DNA of 44,038 bases from an archaeon. GTDB taxonomy: Archaea > Micrarchaeota > Micrarchaeia > Anstonellales > Anstonellaceae. Position 1 is the first letter of the stretch, and every line of letters begins with the position of its first letter. Below the pieces are notes generated by a model, which was not told the origin of the DNA, did no database searches, and saw only the letters and a program-made list of their open reading frames with translations. The DNA is taken from assembly GCA_020056305.1 (NCBI GenBank), contig JAGVIA010000035.1, positions 1-44,038 on the forward strand, given 5' to 3'. The translations under genes were made by a program, and so were the position numbers. Below, piece after piece: positions 14,190-23,248 of this stretch.

Positions 14190-15938
14190 TCACTTCCCCT
14201 TTCTTTGCATCTCATACATCTCTATTATCTCATTAGTAGTGGTGGCATCTTCCGGCCCCTTGTCATCGCGCAAACTTACCATACGCGGAAAGCGCAATGC
14301 ATATCCTGTGTCCCCAACCCTGCCGCATGTGTGCATGGGCGAAAGGGTAATCTCATCAGATGCAACCGTTATCACATACTTTAATTCCGTCCAGAAGTCC
14401 GGCACCACATCTGACAGCAGTTTCTTCGGCTTCTCCTTAGTCTTTATCTTCTCTAGCATCTCCTCGAAATTCACCATTTCCTCTTCAGTGAATCCGCCCC
14501 CAATTCTCGCAATAGTCTCAAAATTCCCAGTGTCCTCATTTAGCACTGCCCCAAGCAAGCCACCAAATTTGAATTCCTCCCTCGCGCCCTTGCCAAGATA
14601 ATAGCCGCATATCACAACATCAACAGTGTCCACCATCGCGCCATAGGATTTCTTCAATTTTATCCACGCGAATTTCCTTGCGCCCGCGACATAGGGCGCA
14701 GCCATGTCCTTTGCAATGATGCCCTCAAGCCCCTCTGCAATGCATTTCTGGAAATATTTTTCAACCTGCGCGGCATTTGTTGCAATTATTTGGTCAGACG
14801 CGACAATGGTTTTGTTTTTTTTCACAAGCTGCTCAAGCGTTTCCCTTCTTTTCGCATATTCTATCTGCGTGTAATCCTTTCCGTCCAGATACAAAACATC
14901 AAATGCGAACAATCTCAGCGGGAACTCCTTCGACATTGCCTCCACGCCGTATTTGCGCTTGCGCTGTATCGTCTGCTGGAATGAGAAATACCTTTTTTCC
15001 TTGACAGAATATGCAAGCGCCTCGCCTTCCAAAATGAATTCCTTCGCATTGATTTCAAGCGCTGCTTGCACAATTTCAGGAAACATTTTTGTCATCCTCT
15101 CAAGCTTGCGCGAAAATATTTCCACCTGCTTCCCTGTTTTGTGCACCTGCATGCGAAGCCCGTCATATTTTGCCTCAACCGTCACTTCCTTCTGCTCACT
15201 ATTTTTTGCAATTTTCTCGTAAATTTCCTCAGCAGTAGGAAGCCTTTCCGCAAGCGCGGGGCGGATGGGTTTCAGCGGCGCGGGCTTGAATTTCTCCACA
15301 GCAACCTCGCCTCCTTCAAAAAACATCCTTGCAACATATCCCAAGTCCGAGCACAAATTATACGCGCGCTCGATTTTCACGCGCAGGGATTTGTCGCCTG
15401 CCTTATACGTTGAGAGCGCATCCAATATTGTCGGGTCGCCCACTCCCAGCCGCAGCTTCCCGAGCGTGAAGCGCACAATATATTTTGCCTCAAGCACACT
15501 TGCATTATTGAGCAGCTCAGCAACGGATTTTATCTTGCCTTCCTGCGAGCCATGCCCGCTCAATTTCGCAAGGCGCAAAAACGATTCGAACACTTTCGCA
15601 ACGGTCAGTTCGCTTGTGCACAGGCTCATTTGCGCCTTCTTCTGCAGCAATTTCTCGGCAACAAGCCCCAAATCCCCCATCCTCTTGTATTCCCGCTCAA
15701 CATTCGGGCGCGTCTGCCCCGATGACAATGCAATTGCCTCGATGACGAATTTCTCGCCCACGCCCAAGTCAATGCCCTCGTACGCGGGCGCAATGCTTCC
15801 CTGGCACAAATACACAATGCGTTCTGCCTCCCCTCTGTCCATTTTTGTAAATAGCGCGGCAAGGATGGCGGTCATCTCCAATCTGGATGCAGTGCCTTCC
15901 AATTTCTCAAAAACAGCCGCAAGTTCGGAGAATTGCAT
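14190..15938 (-). CDS. lig: ATP-dependent DNA ligase
   Basis: 582 residues, the usual length of archaeal replicative ligases of the Lig1/Cdc9 type, which seal Okazaki fragments and repair nicks. An N-terminal helical DNA-binding domain (about 1-215) is followed by the adenylation domain with motif I AKYDGLRMQVHK (lysine near residue 255), motif III-like LFAFDVLYLDGKDYT, motif IV EGLEGIIAKD, and motif V AWIKLKKSYG; the OB domain ends the protein and includes GGGFTEEEM. All catalytic motifs are intact. The start at 15938 lies 26-27 nt from a TTTTAAA box, giving a leaderless mRNA. The gene stands alone, divergent to the first giant pilin-like gene. Confidence 0.96.
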   Translation of the reverse strand: MQFSELAAVFEKLEGTASRLEMTAILAALFTKMDRGEAERIVYLCQGSIAPAYEGIDLGVGEKFVIEAIALSSGQTRPNVEREYKRMGDLGLVAEKLLQKKAQMSLCTSELTVAKVFESFLRLAKLSGHGSQEGKIKSVAELLNNASVLEAKYIVRFTLGKLRLGVGDPTILDALSTYKAGDKSLRVKIERAYNLCSDLGYVARMFFEGGEVAVEKFKPAPLKPIRPALAERLPTAEEIYEKIAKNSEQKEVTVEAKYDGLRMQVHKTGKQVEIFSRKLERMTKMFPEIVQAALEINAKEFILEGEALAYSVKEKRYFSFQQTIQRKRKYGVEAMSKEFPLRLFAFDVLYLDGKDYTQIEYAKRRETLEQLVKKNKTIVASDQIIATNAAQVEKYFQKCIAEGLEGIIAKDMAAPYVAGARKFAWIKLKKSYGAMVDTVDVVICGYYLGKGAREEFKFGGLLGAVLNEDTGNFETIARIGGGFTEEEMVNFEEMLEKIKTKEKPKKLLSDVVPDFWTELKYVITVASDEITLSPMHTCGRVGDTGYALRFPRMVSLRDDKGPEDATTTNEIIEMYEMQRKGK

Positions 15939-15959
15939 ACGTCTCCATTCTCATAAAGA

Positions 15960-15968
15960 ATTTTAAAG
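15960..15968. promoter_or_regulatory. TATA-like box between ligase and first adhesin gene
   Basis: attttaaag is centred 26.5 nt from the ligase ATG (15938, minus). On the plus strand it would start transcription near 15990, leaving a ~16-nt leader before the ATG at 16006. Confidence 0.45.
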
Positions 15969-16005
15969 TCTGATTGATTTGGAAAAGCTACAGGTGCAAC
16001 AACTG

Positions 16006-18750
16006 ATGTCTAATTACGATAACGGGCAGCAGCGCGCCGCGGTTCCAAGCCTGCGCCAAATGCGCAGGCCGCGCTCCTCCGGGAGCGCGCCGCTTATTGG
16101 CGGTGCTGCTGCCTGTGTCAAAGGCCAGGGTGCGGTCGAGTTCGTCGCAATACTCGGCATGATGCTTCTCATCGTTCTCGTAGTGTTGACAATCTCCAAC
16201 CAGCGCTTAATCGACTTATCCACGCAGAAGATAATGGTCGAATCGCGCTCGTCAGTGAAAAACCTTGCGGACGCCGCAAACCACGTTTATTCCCAGGGAA
16301 TAGGCGCAAAAAAATACGTCTTCATCCGGCTTCCCGTCGATGCAAACCTCTCCAAATCCTTCATCGCAAACCGGACCATCATCCTAAACGTGCGCGGCAC
16401 GGACATTTCCGCGCTCACAGACGGCAACGTCACCGGCAACTTCCCAAGCAGCGCAGGCGGTTCCTGGCTCAAGGTGGAGTCAATGGGAAGCTACGTCCAG
16501 ATCGGAAACTACTACCTTGAGCTGGATTCGGGCTCGCTCTACGTGAACATGGCAAACACGACGAACAAGACCGTAACTATCCGGGCATTGAACTGGGGCA
16601 ACCGCTCAATAAACGTAACGCTTTACCCGACATGGACGGACTCGCCGGACGCCTCAAGGCGCGTCAACCTGACAGTCCCGACACTTACTGCTGAGATATT
16701 GGAGGCATCAAGCGAAACGTTCACCCTCCAGTTCAACTCCGGCAACCGCACCGGAGGCATTTACACTGGCCTGCTGACTTTTGTTGCCAATTTCACAGAC
16801 GGGGGCGCAGGCCCGTACGAAACTGCAGACGTGCCTGTCACGGTTGAAGTGAGCATCCAGCCAGTCTACCGAAACATTCGCGAGGACATAAACCAAAGCA
16901 CGCTTGTCATCGTCCTTCTCTCAAACGCCACAACGGTATCCATCGGTAAGAACCTTTCTTTGGGCGGCGGCCCGTTCAACAACCCTTACAACATAACCCT
17001 CTTTGTGTGCGCAAGGCCTGACAGCGACGTTTCCGACGTGCACATCTACTCCCTCAACCAAAGCGTTTCAATATTTGGCATATTCGGCCTAGAATACTAC
17101 ACTGGCACGATTACGCCAAGCCAGTGCAAATTCCGCAACATCAATCTCACCTCTAACGCAACCCCGGTAACTGGCATATTCAACGAAACTATAATCGCAA
17201 TACCTGTAAACGCCTCCACTCCTCTTGCTGCCAACAACGCAACATTGCTGATAGGCGCGGCAATTGACGCGACTGGTCCCGCAGTTCTTGCCGGCAACGT
17301 ATCGCTAAGCCCCGCCTACCCCCGCACTAGCGTGAACATAAGCGCGAACATAAGCGACACTGGAGGCCTCTCTGGGCAGGTCTGGATAAACACATGCATC
17401 CTCCAAAACGCCTCTGTGCGGAACTATTCGATGGGCGCCTCTGATGGCGCATACGACACCCAGCTGGAGGTAGCTTCCTACAATTTCACCTCTATTTCCG
17501 ATGGCAATGTGAGCCTGAACATAACCTGCAACGATAGCTTCAACAACTGGGGCACGAACTACACCCTGAACTTCACGGTGGACTCCATTCCGCCCCAGCT
17601 CCTTAGCACGAATTTCGGGGCTTATTGCGGCTCGTATGGCAACCCGTGCGGAACAGGAGTCTTTCCGAACGGCACGAGATTCTTCTATCTCTCAAATCCG
17701 GTATGGCTCAATGCCACTGTGAACGATTCTGCAACCGGCGGCGCGAACATCACGGCGTGCGATGTGTATGTCGACACCGATGTGACGCCACTATCCATGG
17801 TCGCGTCAGACGGCACATTCGATTCATCATTTGAGTATGCGAATGTTTCGCTCGGCTCGCTTGCAGCAAACTCCACGCACAACCTCACAGTCAACTGCAC
17901 GGACAGGCACGGCAACATTGCGACAAACTACACTCAGTTCGTCGTAAACACCTCTTGCCAGAACATCGACACCGCAGTCACCGTGACACTGCAGTCCGAT
18001 GTCCACGCATCCGGAGGCGGCACGTGCTTCAACATAACGGCAAGCGGCGCCAACCTCAACTGCAACAATTACGCCATATCCGGACTGTCCAATGCCGGAA
18101 CCTACGGAGTCTACGTCAACGCAAGCAATGTCGGCGTGGGAAACTGCACGGTCACCAGCTTTGACTCGGGCATCCTCTACAACCGGACGCTTTACGGCAG
18201 GATAGAAAATGTGACAACAAACAGCCACACAAACGCCGGCGTATACCTGCTCTCAACAAACCTTTCGAACATAAGTGGCATAAGCGCAAGCTCGAACGCA
18301 ATCGGCGCCTACCTTGTAAACGTGACCGGGGGGAACATTACCTCGGGCACGATGTATGAGAATGCGGCTGGCGCAACCGCCCTTCTCTTTTCGCAGACAA
18401 GCAGCGTCAAGGTAACGCGCGTCTACATGAACGCAACCGGCTTCCACATCCGCCTTGACTACTCATCGACGAACAACACATTCTTCTACAACAACATAAC
18501 CGGAAGCGGAGTATGGGTCAACAACACCGGAACTGCAAATGACAACTATTTCAACACGTCGCTTGGAAGCGGGGCAGGCGCGGGCAATTACTACTGGAAT
18601 GTTACGCTCTACGATGCGAACGATTCCATATCCAGCCCGGACGGCTTTGCGGACAAGGGCACGCAATACCCGTTCAACTGGACTTACTTAGGCTCGCTCT
18701 GGAACGTGTCAGGCAATGATTCCGGCCCTGCCACAAGCAGGCAGTCATGA
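16006..18750 (+). CDS. Giant class III signal peptide surface protein (Ig-like plus beta-helix), paralog 1
   Basis: 914 residues. A 40-residue basic leader ends KG, followed by QGAVEFVAILGMMLLIVLVVLT: the class III (DUF361-type) prepilin motif with Q+1 and E+5 and its hydrophobic helix. Past the helix is a conserved unit (NQRLIDLSTQK, GSWLKVESMGSYVQIG), Ig-like beta domains rich in N-x-S/T sequons, then a right-handed beta-helix entered by GTCFNITASGANLNC with repeated N/G/I turns. The C terminus is YPFNWTYLGSLW...NDSGPATSRQS, shared with the next gene. Likely a pilus- or cell-surface-assembled adhesin processed by a PibD/EppA-like peptidase. The TTG at 15979 in the track is replaced by ATG at 16006. 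Confidence 0.8.
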   Translation: MSNYDNGQQRAAVPSLRQMRRPRSSGSAPLIGGAAACVKGQGAVEFVAILGMMLLIVLVVLTISNQRLIDLSTQKIMVESRSSVKNLADAANHVYSQGIGAKKYVFIRLPVDANLSKSFIANRTIILNVRGTDISALTDGNVTGNFPSSAGGSWLKVESMGSYVQIGNYYLELDSGSLYVNMANTTNKTVTIRALNWGNRSINVTLYPTWTDSPDASRRVNLTVPTLTAEILEASSETFTLQFNSGNRTGGIYTGLLTFVANFTDGGAGPYETADVPVTVEVSIQPVYRNIREDINQSTLVIVLLSNATTVSIGKNLSLGGGPFNNPYNITLFVCARPDSDVSDVHIYSLNQSVSIFGIFGLEYYTGTITPSQCKFRNINLTSNATPVTGIFNETIIAIPVNASTPLAANNATLLIGAAIDATGPAVLAGNVSLSPAYPRTSVNISANISDTGGLSGQVWINTCILQNASVRNYSMGASDGAYDTQLEVASYNFTSISDGNVSLNITCNDSFNNWGTNYTLNFTVDSIPPQLLSTNFGAYCGSYGNPCGTGVFPNGTRFFYLSNPVWLNATVNDSATGGANITACDVYVDTDVTPLSMVASDGTFDSSFEYANVSLGSLAANSTHNLTVNCTDRHGNIATNYTQFVVNTSCQNIDTAVTVTLQSDVHASGGGTCFNITASGANLNCNNYAISGLSNAGTYGVYVNASNVGVGNCTVTSFDSGILYNRTLYGRIENVTTNSHTNAGVYLLSTNLSNISGISASSNAIGAYLVNVTGGNITSGTMYENAAGATALLFSQTSSVKVTRVYMNATGFHIRLDYSSTNNTFFYNNITGSGVWVNNTGTANDNYFNTSLGSGAGAGNYYWNVTLYDANDSISSPDGFADKGTQYPFNWTYLGSLWNVSGNDSGPATSRQS
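16049..16089 (+). repeat. Two back-to-back GC-rich hairpins in the leader-coding region
   Basis: GCCTGCGC caaat GCGCAGGC (16049-16069) and CGCGCTCC tccg GGAGCGCG (16070-16089) are perfect 8-bp stems in direct succession, 43 nt inside the first adhesin reading frame, within the codons for the prepilin leader. Confidence 0.7.
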
Positions 18751-18766
18751 GCGCCGGTGCAAAAAC

Positions 18767-18775
18767 AATATATAC
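18767..18775 (+). promoter_or_regulatory. TATA-like box for the second adhesin gene
   Basis: aatatatac lies about 35 nt before the ATG at 18806, in the 55-bp gap after the first adhesin stop, so the second gene can be transcribed on its own. Confidence 0.4.
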
Positions 18776-18805
18776 GCAAAGGGCGAAATTGGCAAAGGCA
18801 CCACC

Positions 18806-21800
18806 ATGGATTTTGAGCAGAACAATGCAAATGAGCGCAAAGCTCATAGCACAGCGGCTTGCCATGGGCAAGGTGCGACACGCTCGAACTATCGTTCGAC
18901 CTATCGCGCCCGTCTTGGACAGGGCGCGACCGAATTCATCGCGATAATGGCAATGGGCCTGCTCATCGTCCTTGTCATAATAACCGTCGCAAACCAGCGG
19001 CTTATCGACCTCACAACCCAGAAGGTGATGACTGAGGCCAGAAGCGGCGTGAAGGACCTATCAGACACTGCAAACGAGGTCTACAAGCAGGGATATGGCG
19101 CGCGCAAAAACGTATTCATAAAGATACCGACAGACACCGACTTCGACCGTTCCTACATCGGGACGCCGCCTGGCGCAACTGCGACTGCCTCGCGCACAAT
19201 AAACCTGAACGTGAAGGACACTGACATAACCGCGCTGACAGACGGCCCGGTGTCAGGCGCATTCCCGCGCTCAAGCGGAGGCCACTGGCTCAAAGTCGAG
19301 TCAAAGGGCAGCTTTGTCAGCATAGGCAGCTATTTCCTCCAGCTCGATTCCGGCTCGCTCCACGTCCAAATGCATAACAATTCGCACCAGAACGCCACGG
19401 TGCGCGCATACAACGTGGGCAATGAAACTATCACCGTCACCACCCAGCTGACATGGACCAATGTCTCCGCCGGCATGAACATGTCAATGGTTTGGTCCAA
19501 TGCAACAATCCCTGCTGGCACAAACTCAAACGCAAGCTTCAACTTCACATTTGACTCGGGCTATCTTGCAGGCATTTATTCCGGCGATGTTGTCTTTTTT
19601 GCCAACACGACATCAGGGGGCACTGCCATAAACGAGTCGCTGACGCTCCCAATAGCCGCCGAGGTCACCATAAGCCCATTTTATCCTGCATACAACAATG
19701 CGACGATAAACCTGAGCACCGTCCTCCTCTACATGTTCACGAACCTGACGAATTCAACAATCACCATCGGCAAAAATGTTACCGGCGGCGGGCCTGCGAA
19801 CAACCGGGAGATAACCTTGTTCATCTGCGCCCAGCCTGGCACAAACATAACAAACGTGAGCGTCTACTCCCTAAACTATTCTCAAAGCAGCTTTTTTGTC
19901 GGGAGCCAGCCCTGGTACGCCGGCCCCATAAACCCGAACGCCTGCATTTCCCGTGTTGTCAACTTCACCTCCTCGCTTAGCGCCCTGACCGGCTCCTCAG
20001 CAGAGACAATTGCCGCAACCGCGACCAACGGCAGCACATACGCTTACTATTATACTGCATATATCGGCGTAAATGTGAGTATCGATGCGACAGGCCCCAA
20101 TGTCACGAACGCCTCGCACTCGCCAGCCTACCCTCAAATTAGCACGCTTGTCACAATCCACGCAAACATCACTGACAGCGGCGGGGCGCTGGGGCAGTCC
20201 TGGATAGAAAACTGCACTGCTTGGGTGAATGGGTCTGTCTATTACATGGCGCCAAATGACGGACTCTTCAACACTACATCGGAGGGCGCAAACACGAGCA
20301 TGACCCCTGCAAACGACGGAACCTTCCTTGTAAACGTCTCCTGCAACGACACGATGGGGAACTATGGCGCCAACCGCTCGATCAACTTCACCGTGGATTC
20401 GGTGGCGCCCATCATACTCGCCTTTGGCGCAAGCTGCGGGGCAGTAGGCGCCCCCTGCAACAGCGGCACCTATTCCAACGGCACCCAGTACTTCACATTC
20501 ACAGCAAGCCAGGCGCTCTTTTTCAATATGAGCGTAAACGATACTGGCAGGGGCGGCTCCAGCATCTCTGATTGCAACTTCAGCATTGACGGCGGCACCG
20601 TCTACTCCGTCAATGCAACCGACGGCATGTTTGACAGCGCCTTTGAGTATGGCAATGCCACCATAGGCACGCTGTCAGCAGGCGACCATGTGCTCACGGC
20701 AAACTGCTCGGATGTTTACGGGAATGGCGCGTCCAACACCACCAACTTCATCGTGGGGCTTGCGGCATGCCAAAACCTGGGCACGGCAAGCAAGACCTAT
20801 GCCCTTTCCCAAAACGTCAACTCGAGCGGCACATGCTTCAATGTCACTGCAAGTGGCGTCACCCTAAACTGCGCAGGCTATTCCATAACCGGCACGAACG
20901 CCACGAACACCTCCGCAGTCTTCTCCAACATGAACCTGACGGCGCTGCAAAACTGCAATGTCAGCAACTACTCATACGGCATCCTGTTCAACCAAAGCAA
21001 CAACAGTGTGATTTCCGGAGGCGCATTCAACTCCTCATCAAGCTCTGCAATCTGGCTGGCTGGGGCTACTAACGCCAGCATAAGCGGCGTAACGGCAACC
21101 GGTACCGATGCGGCATACAGCCTATATGCCACGGGCACGGCAACAACCAGCGGGCTTAGCATTTCCTCTTCCACCTTCAATGCGACCGGCAGCATGTCTG
21201 GCGCACGGTTTGATTACATCACAGGGGCAACGTTTTCCGGCATCACGGCGCAAGCCAATGGGGGCGTAGGCTTCTACTGCTGGAACTGCAACAACAGCAT
21301 CTTCACAGGAGGCACTTGCGTCTCCAATGCGAGCACAGGCTTCTACCTCACCGGCTCGAACAATAGCGTCCAAGGCGGCACAATGATTTCCACCACCGGC
21401 TCAGGCATATCCATGTCAGGCGCAAGCAACAACACCCTGAACGGCATGAACGCGTCAAGCGGAAGCATAGGCATCGGCATATTTGGCACATCAAACTACA
21501 ACACCATTGCGAACTCATCCATCACCTGCGGGATGGGTGGCTCAACCCCCTATGCAATTTTGCTAACAGGCGCCATCTTCAACAATTTCACAAACAACAA
21601 CATCACGGCAAACTGCCAGCGGGGGATAAGCATTGCCTCAACCGTAAACGACAGCATATTCACCTACAACCGCATAACCGCAAACAACTCGGCAGGGCAG
21701 GGGGTGATAGTCATTGGGCCGGTGAATGCGTTCAGAAACACATTTCTCTACAACAACCTCACGCAGATAAACGACACCGCAACCGCAAACGGCGCGTATG

Positions 21801-22198
21801 TGATAAATATGTTAGGCACCAACCTACCCAACCAGACCTTCGCATATAACCTCCTCAACGCAACAAACGGCACGTTCCTCCGCAACCAAGGGACTGGCAG
21901 GCTCCTGAACTTCACTTACAACACAATGGTGGGCACGGCAACCATGTGGATAAACAACACGGATGCAAGCGCGAATTTCAGCATCCTTGTGGGCGGCAAA
22001 TGGCAGGGGAACTCTTATCCCAACACAACGCTCTATGACTGCGTGGACAGCGACGCCATTCCCGACGGATACTGCGACAGCGGCACTGCATACCCGTTCA
22101 ACGCAACCACCTTAGGCGCGCTCTGGGGCGGTGGTGTGACGGCGACCGGAATAGGGAACGACTCGGGCCCTGCGACAACAAGGACAGCGTGGCCGTGA
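18806..22198 (+). CDS. Giant class III signal peptide surface protein (Ig-like plus beta-helix), paralog 2
   Basis: 1130 residues, tandem paralog of the preceding gene. A 38-residue leader ends RLG before QGATEFIAIMAMGLLIVLVIIT (Q+1, E+5). The shared N-terminal unit (NQRLIDLTTQK, HWLKVESKGSFVSIG), Ig-like domains with N-F-T-V-D-S-style strands, and the beta-helix entry GTCFNVTASGVTLNC are all present; the beta-helix is longer than in paralog 1, which accounts for most of the size difference. Sequons are very frequent. The C terminus (YPFNATTLGALW...NDSGPATTRTAWP) matches paralog 1. The track start at 18716 overlaps the upstream stop and is rejected. Followed after 5 bp by a small pilin gene. 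Confidence 0.8.
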   Translation: MDFEQNNANERKAHSTAACHGQGATRSNYRSTYRARLGQGATEFIAIMAMGLLIVLVIITVANQRLIDLTTQKVMTEARSGVKDLSDTANEVYKQGYGARKNVFIKIPTDTDFDRSYIGTPPGATATASRTINLNVKDTDITALTDGPVSGAFPRSSGGHWLKVESKGSFVSIGSYFLQLDSGSLHVQMHNNSHQNATVRAYNVGNETITVTTQLTWTNVSAGMNMSMVWSNATIPAGTNSNASFNFTFDSGYLAGIYSGDVVFFANTTSGGTAINESLTLPIAAEVTISPFYPAYNNATINLSTVLLYMFTNLTNSTITIGKNVTGGGPANNREITLFICAQPGTNITNVSVYSLNYSQSSFFVGSQPWYAGPINPNACISRVVNFTSSLSALTGSSAETIAATATNGSTYAYYYTAYIGVNVSIDATGPNVTNASHSPAYPQISTLVTIHANITDSGGALGQSWIENCTAWVNGSVYYMAPNDGLFNTTSEGANTSMTPANDGTFLVNVSCNDTMGNYGANRSINFTVDSVAPIILAFGASCGAVGAPCNSGTYSNGTQYFTFTASQALFFNMSVNDTGRGGSSISDCNFSIDGGTVYSVNATDGMFDSAFEYGNATIGTLSAGDHVLTANCSDVYGNGASNTTNFIVGLAACQNLGTASKTYALSQNVNSSGTCFNVTASGVTLNCAGYSITGTNATNTSAVFSNMNLTALQNCNVSNYSYGILFNQSNNSVISGGAFNSSSSSAIWLAGATNASISGVTATGTDAAYSLYATGTATTSGLSISSSTFNATGSMSGARFDYITGATFSGITAQANGGVGFYCWNCNNSIFTGGTCVSNASTGFYLTGSNNSVQGGTMISTTGSGISMSGASNNTLNGMNASSGSIGIGIFGTSNYNTIANSSITCGMGGSTPYAILLTGAIFNNFTNNNITANCQRGISIASTVNDSIFTYNRITANNSAGQGVIVIGPVNAFRNTFLYNNLTQINDTATANGAYVINMLGTNLPNQTFAYNLLNATNGTFLRNQGTGRLLNFTYNTMVGTATMWINNTDASANFSILVGGKWQGNSYPNTTLYDCVDSDAIPDGYCDSGTAYPFNATTLGALWGGGVTATGIGNDSGPATTRTAWP
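18831..18929 (+). repeat. Four tandem perfect hairpins in the leader-coding region
   Basis: ATGAGC/GCTCAT (18831-18847), CTTGCC/GGCAAG (18858-18872), TCGAAC/GTTCGA (18884-18899) and TCGCGCCC/GGGCGCGA (18904-18929) follow one another without overlap, all inside the codons of the 38-residue prepilin leader of paralog 2. Confidence 0.7.
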
Positions 22199-22203
22199 TT
22201 CCA

Positions 22204-22602
22204 ATGCTAAAAGGCCAATCAAGCGTCGAATACATCATCATCATGTCAGGCCTGCTAATCATCCTTCTCGCGGTCACAATCGTGCGCGTGGGGATGGAGC
22301 AGCAGGCAAACAGGCTCCGGCTCCAGCTTGACGCGGAGCGCGTTGCAAACAAGCTTGCCGGGGCAATGGATGCGGCGCATTCCGCCGGCAACGGGACCGT
22401 GTTCGCCTTTTACAACAAGGCAGACCCGTCGTTTTCCATAAACATAACCGGAAGGTTCCTTCGCGTAATTTACAACCAAAGCTACGCAAGCGCATCCTTA
22501 GTCACGAACGCGACAGTGCAGGCCGATTCCAATCTTGTAAACCAGTACATATACGTAAACAATTCAAACGGTGTCATATATGTCGGAAATTACACGTCGT
22601 AG
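22204..22602 (+). CDS. Small class III pilin-like protein (QSSVEY)
   Basis: 132 residues. A four-residue leader MLKG precedes QSSVEYIIIMSGLLIILLAVTIV, the best-preserved class III prepilin signal in the locus; the mature protein would be ~128 residues with a hydrophobic N-terminal helix, a basic/amphipathic helix (QQANRLRLQLDAERVANKLAGAM) and a small sequon-containing beta head. Size and short leader suit a major pilin subunit. ATG at 22204 is preferred; a GTG at 22195 would overlap the upstream stop (GTGA). The stop is one base before the next gene, so the pilin genes form an operon. Confidence 0.75.
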   Translation: MLKGQSSVEYIIIMSGLLIILLAVTIVRVGMEQQANRLRLQLDAERVANKLAGAMDAAHSAGNGTVFAFYNKADPSFSINITGRFLRVIYNQSYASASLVTNATVQADSNLVNQYIYVNNSNGVIYVGNYTS

Positions 22603-22603
22603 C

Positions 22604-23248
22604 ATGCGGCAATTGCAGCATAAACGCAGCCATGCGCCACAACGGATCAGCAATGCAAGCGAGTGCCGGGGCATAACGCATCGTCCGCATCAGGATCGCA
22701 TTGCACGCCGCGGCCAGACGGTGACTCTCGACTTCATCTTCTCAGTTGGCATCTTCATGGCAATCCTCCTCATACTATTCCCGCTCTGGGCGACTGTGCG
22801 CACGCAGCTTTTCACATCAACTTATGACCGGGAGCTTGCGCGCATAGTGCTTGGCGTTTCCTCAAGCCTTGTGGAGGGCCCCGGCTCGCCCACGAACTGG
22901 CAATTCAGCAGCTTTGACAATGCAACGGCATACGGGCTGGCGTTTGGAAGAAACAGGCTCATGTACGGAAAGATGCTCAACTTCACCAGCATGAACGCCA
23001 CGAATTACACGCGCATCAAGCAGTATCTTGGCGCAGGGAGGTACGAGATGAACGTGAAGCTGCTATACCTCAACGACACCGTGCTAAACGATTCTGGTTC
23101 AAGCCCGCCCCTGCCGCTTTTCTTCGGCCTCACAACCCCCTCAAATGAAACAGTGCGGTATACCTCGCAGGCGATAGAGCGCCTCGTCCTTGTGAACCAG
23201 TCGCTCTACAAGCTGCGGGTGGAAGTTTGGAGGAACATCACAACATGA
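22604..23248 (+). CDS. Pilin-like protein with long basic leader
   Basis: 214 residues. A 37-residue His/Arg-rich leader ends RRG before QTVTLDFIFSVGIFMAILLILF, a divergent class III-like signal in which the acidic residue is at +6 rather than +5. The ~155-residue head contains several sequons and the phrase NWQFSSFDNATAYGLAF. Probable minor pilin. The start at 22604, one base after the preceding stop, is preferred over in-frame GTG/ATG at 22571/22580 which overlap the upstream gene. It overlaps the next gene by 4 bp (ATGA). Confidence 0.65.
   Translation: MRQLQHKRSHAPQRISNASECRGITHRPHQDRIARRGQTVTLDFIFSVGIFMAILLILFPLWATVRTQLFTSTYDRELARIVLGVSSSLVEGPGSPTNWQFSSFDNATAYGLAFGRNRLMYGKMLNFTSMNATNYTRIKQYLGAGRYEMNVKLLYLNDTVLNDSGSSPPLPLFFGLTTPSNETVRYTSQAIERLVLVNQSLYKLRVEVWRNITT

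Noticed and set aside
15979-16005. TTG start for the first adhesin
   Set aside because: It is only about 14 nt from the TATA-like box, upstream of the expected transcript start; the ATG at 16006 is better placed.
16006-22198. Short degenerate repeats in the beta-helix regions considered as a repeat array or CRISPR
   Set aside because: The repeats are protein-level (Asn/Gly/Ser coils) with variable spacing; no identical direct repeats and spacers.
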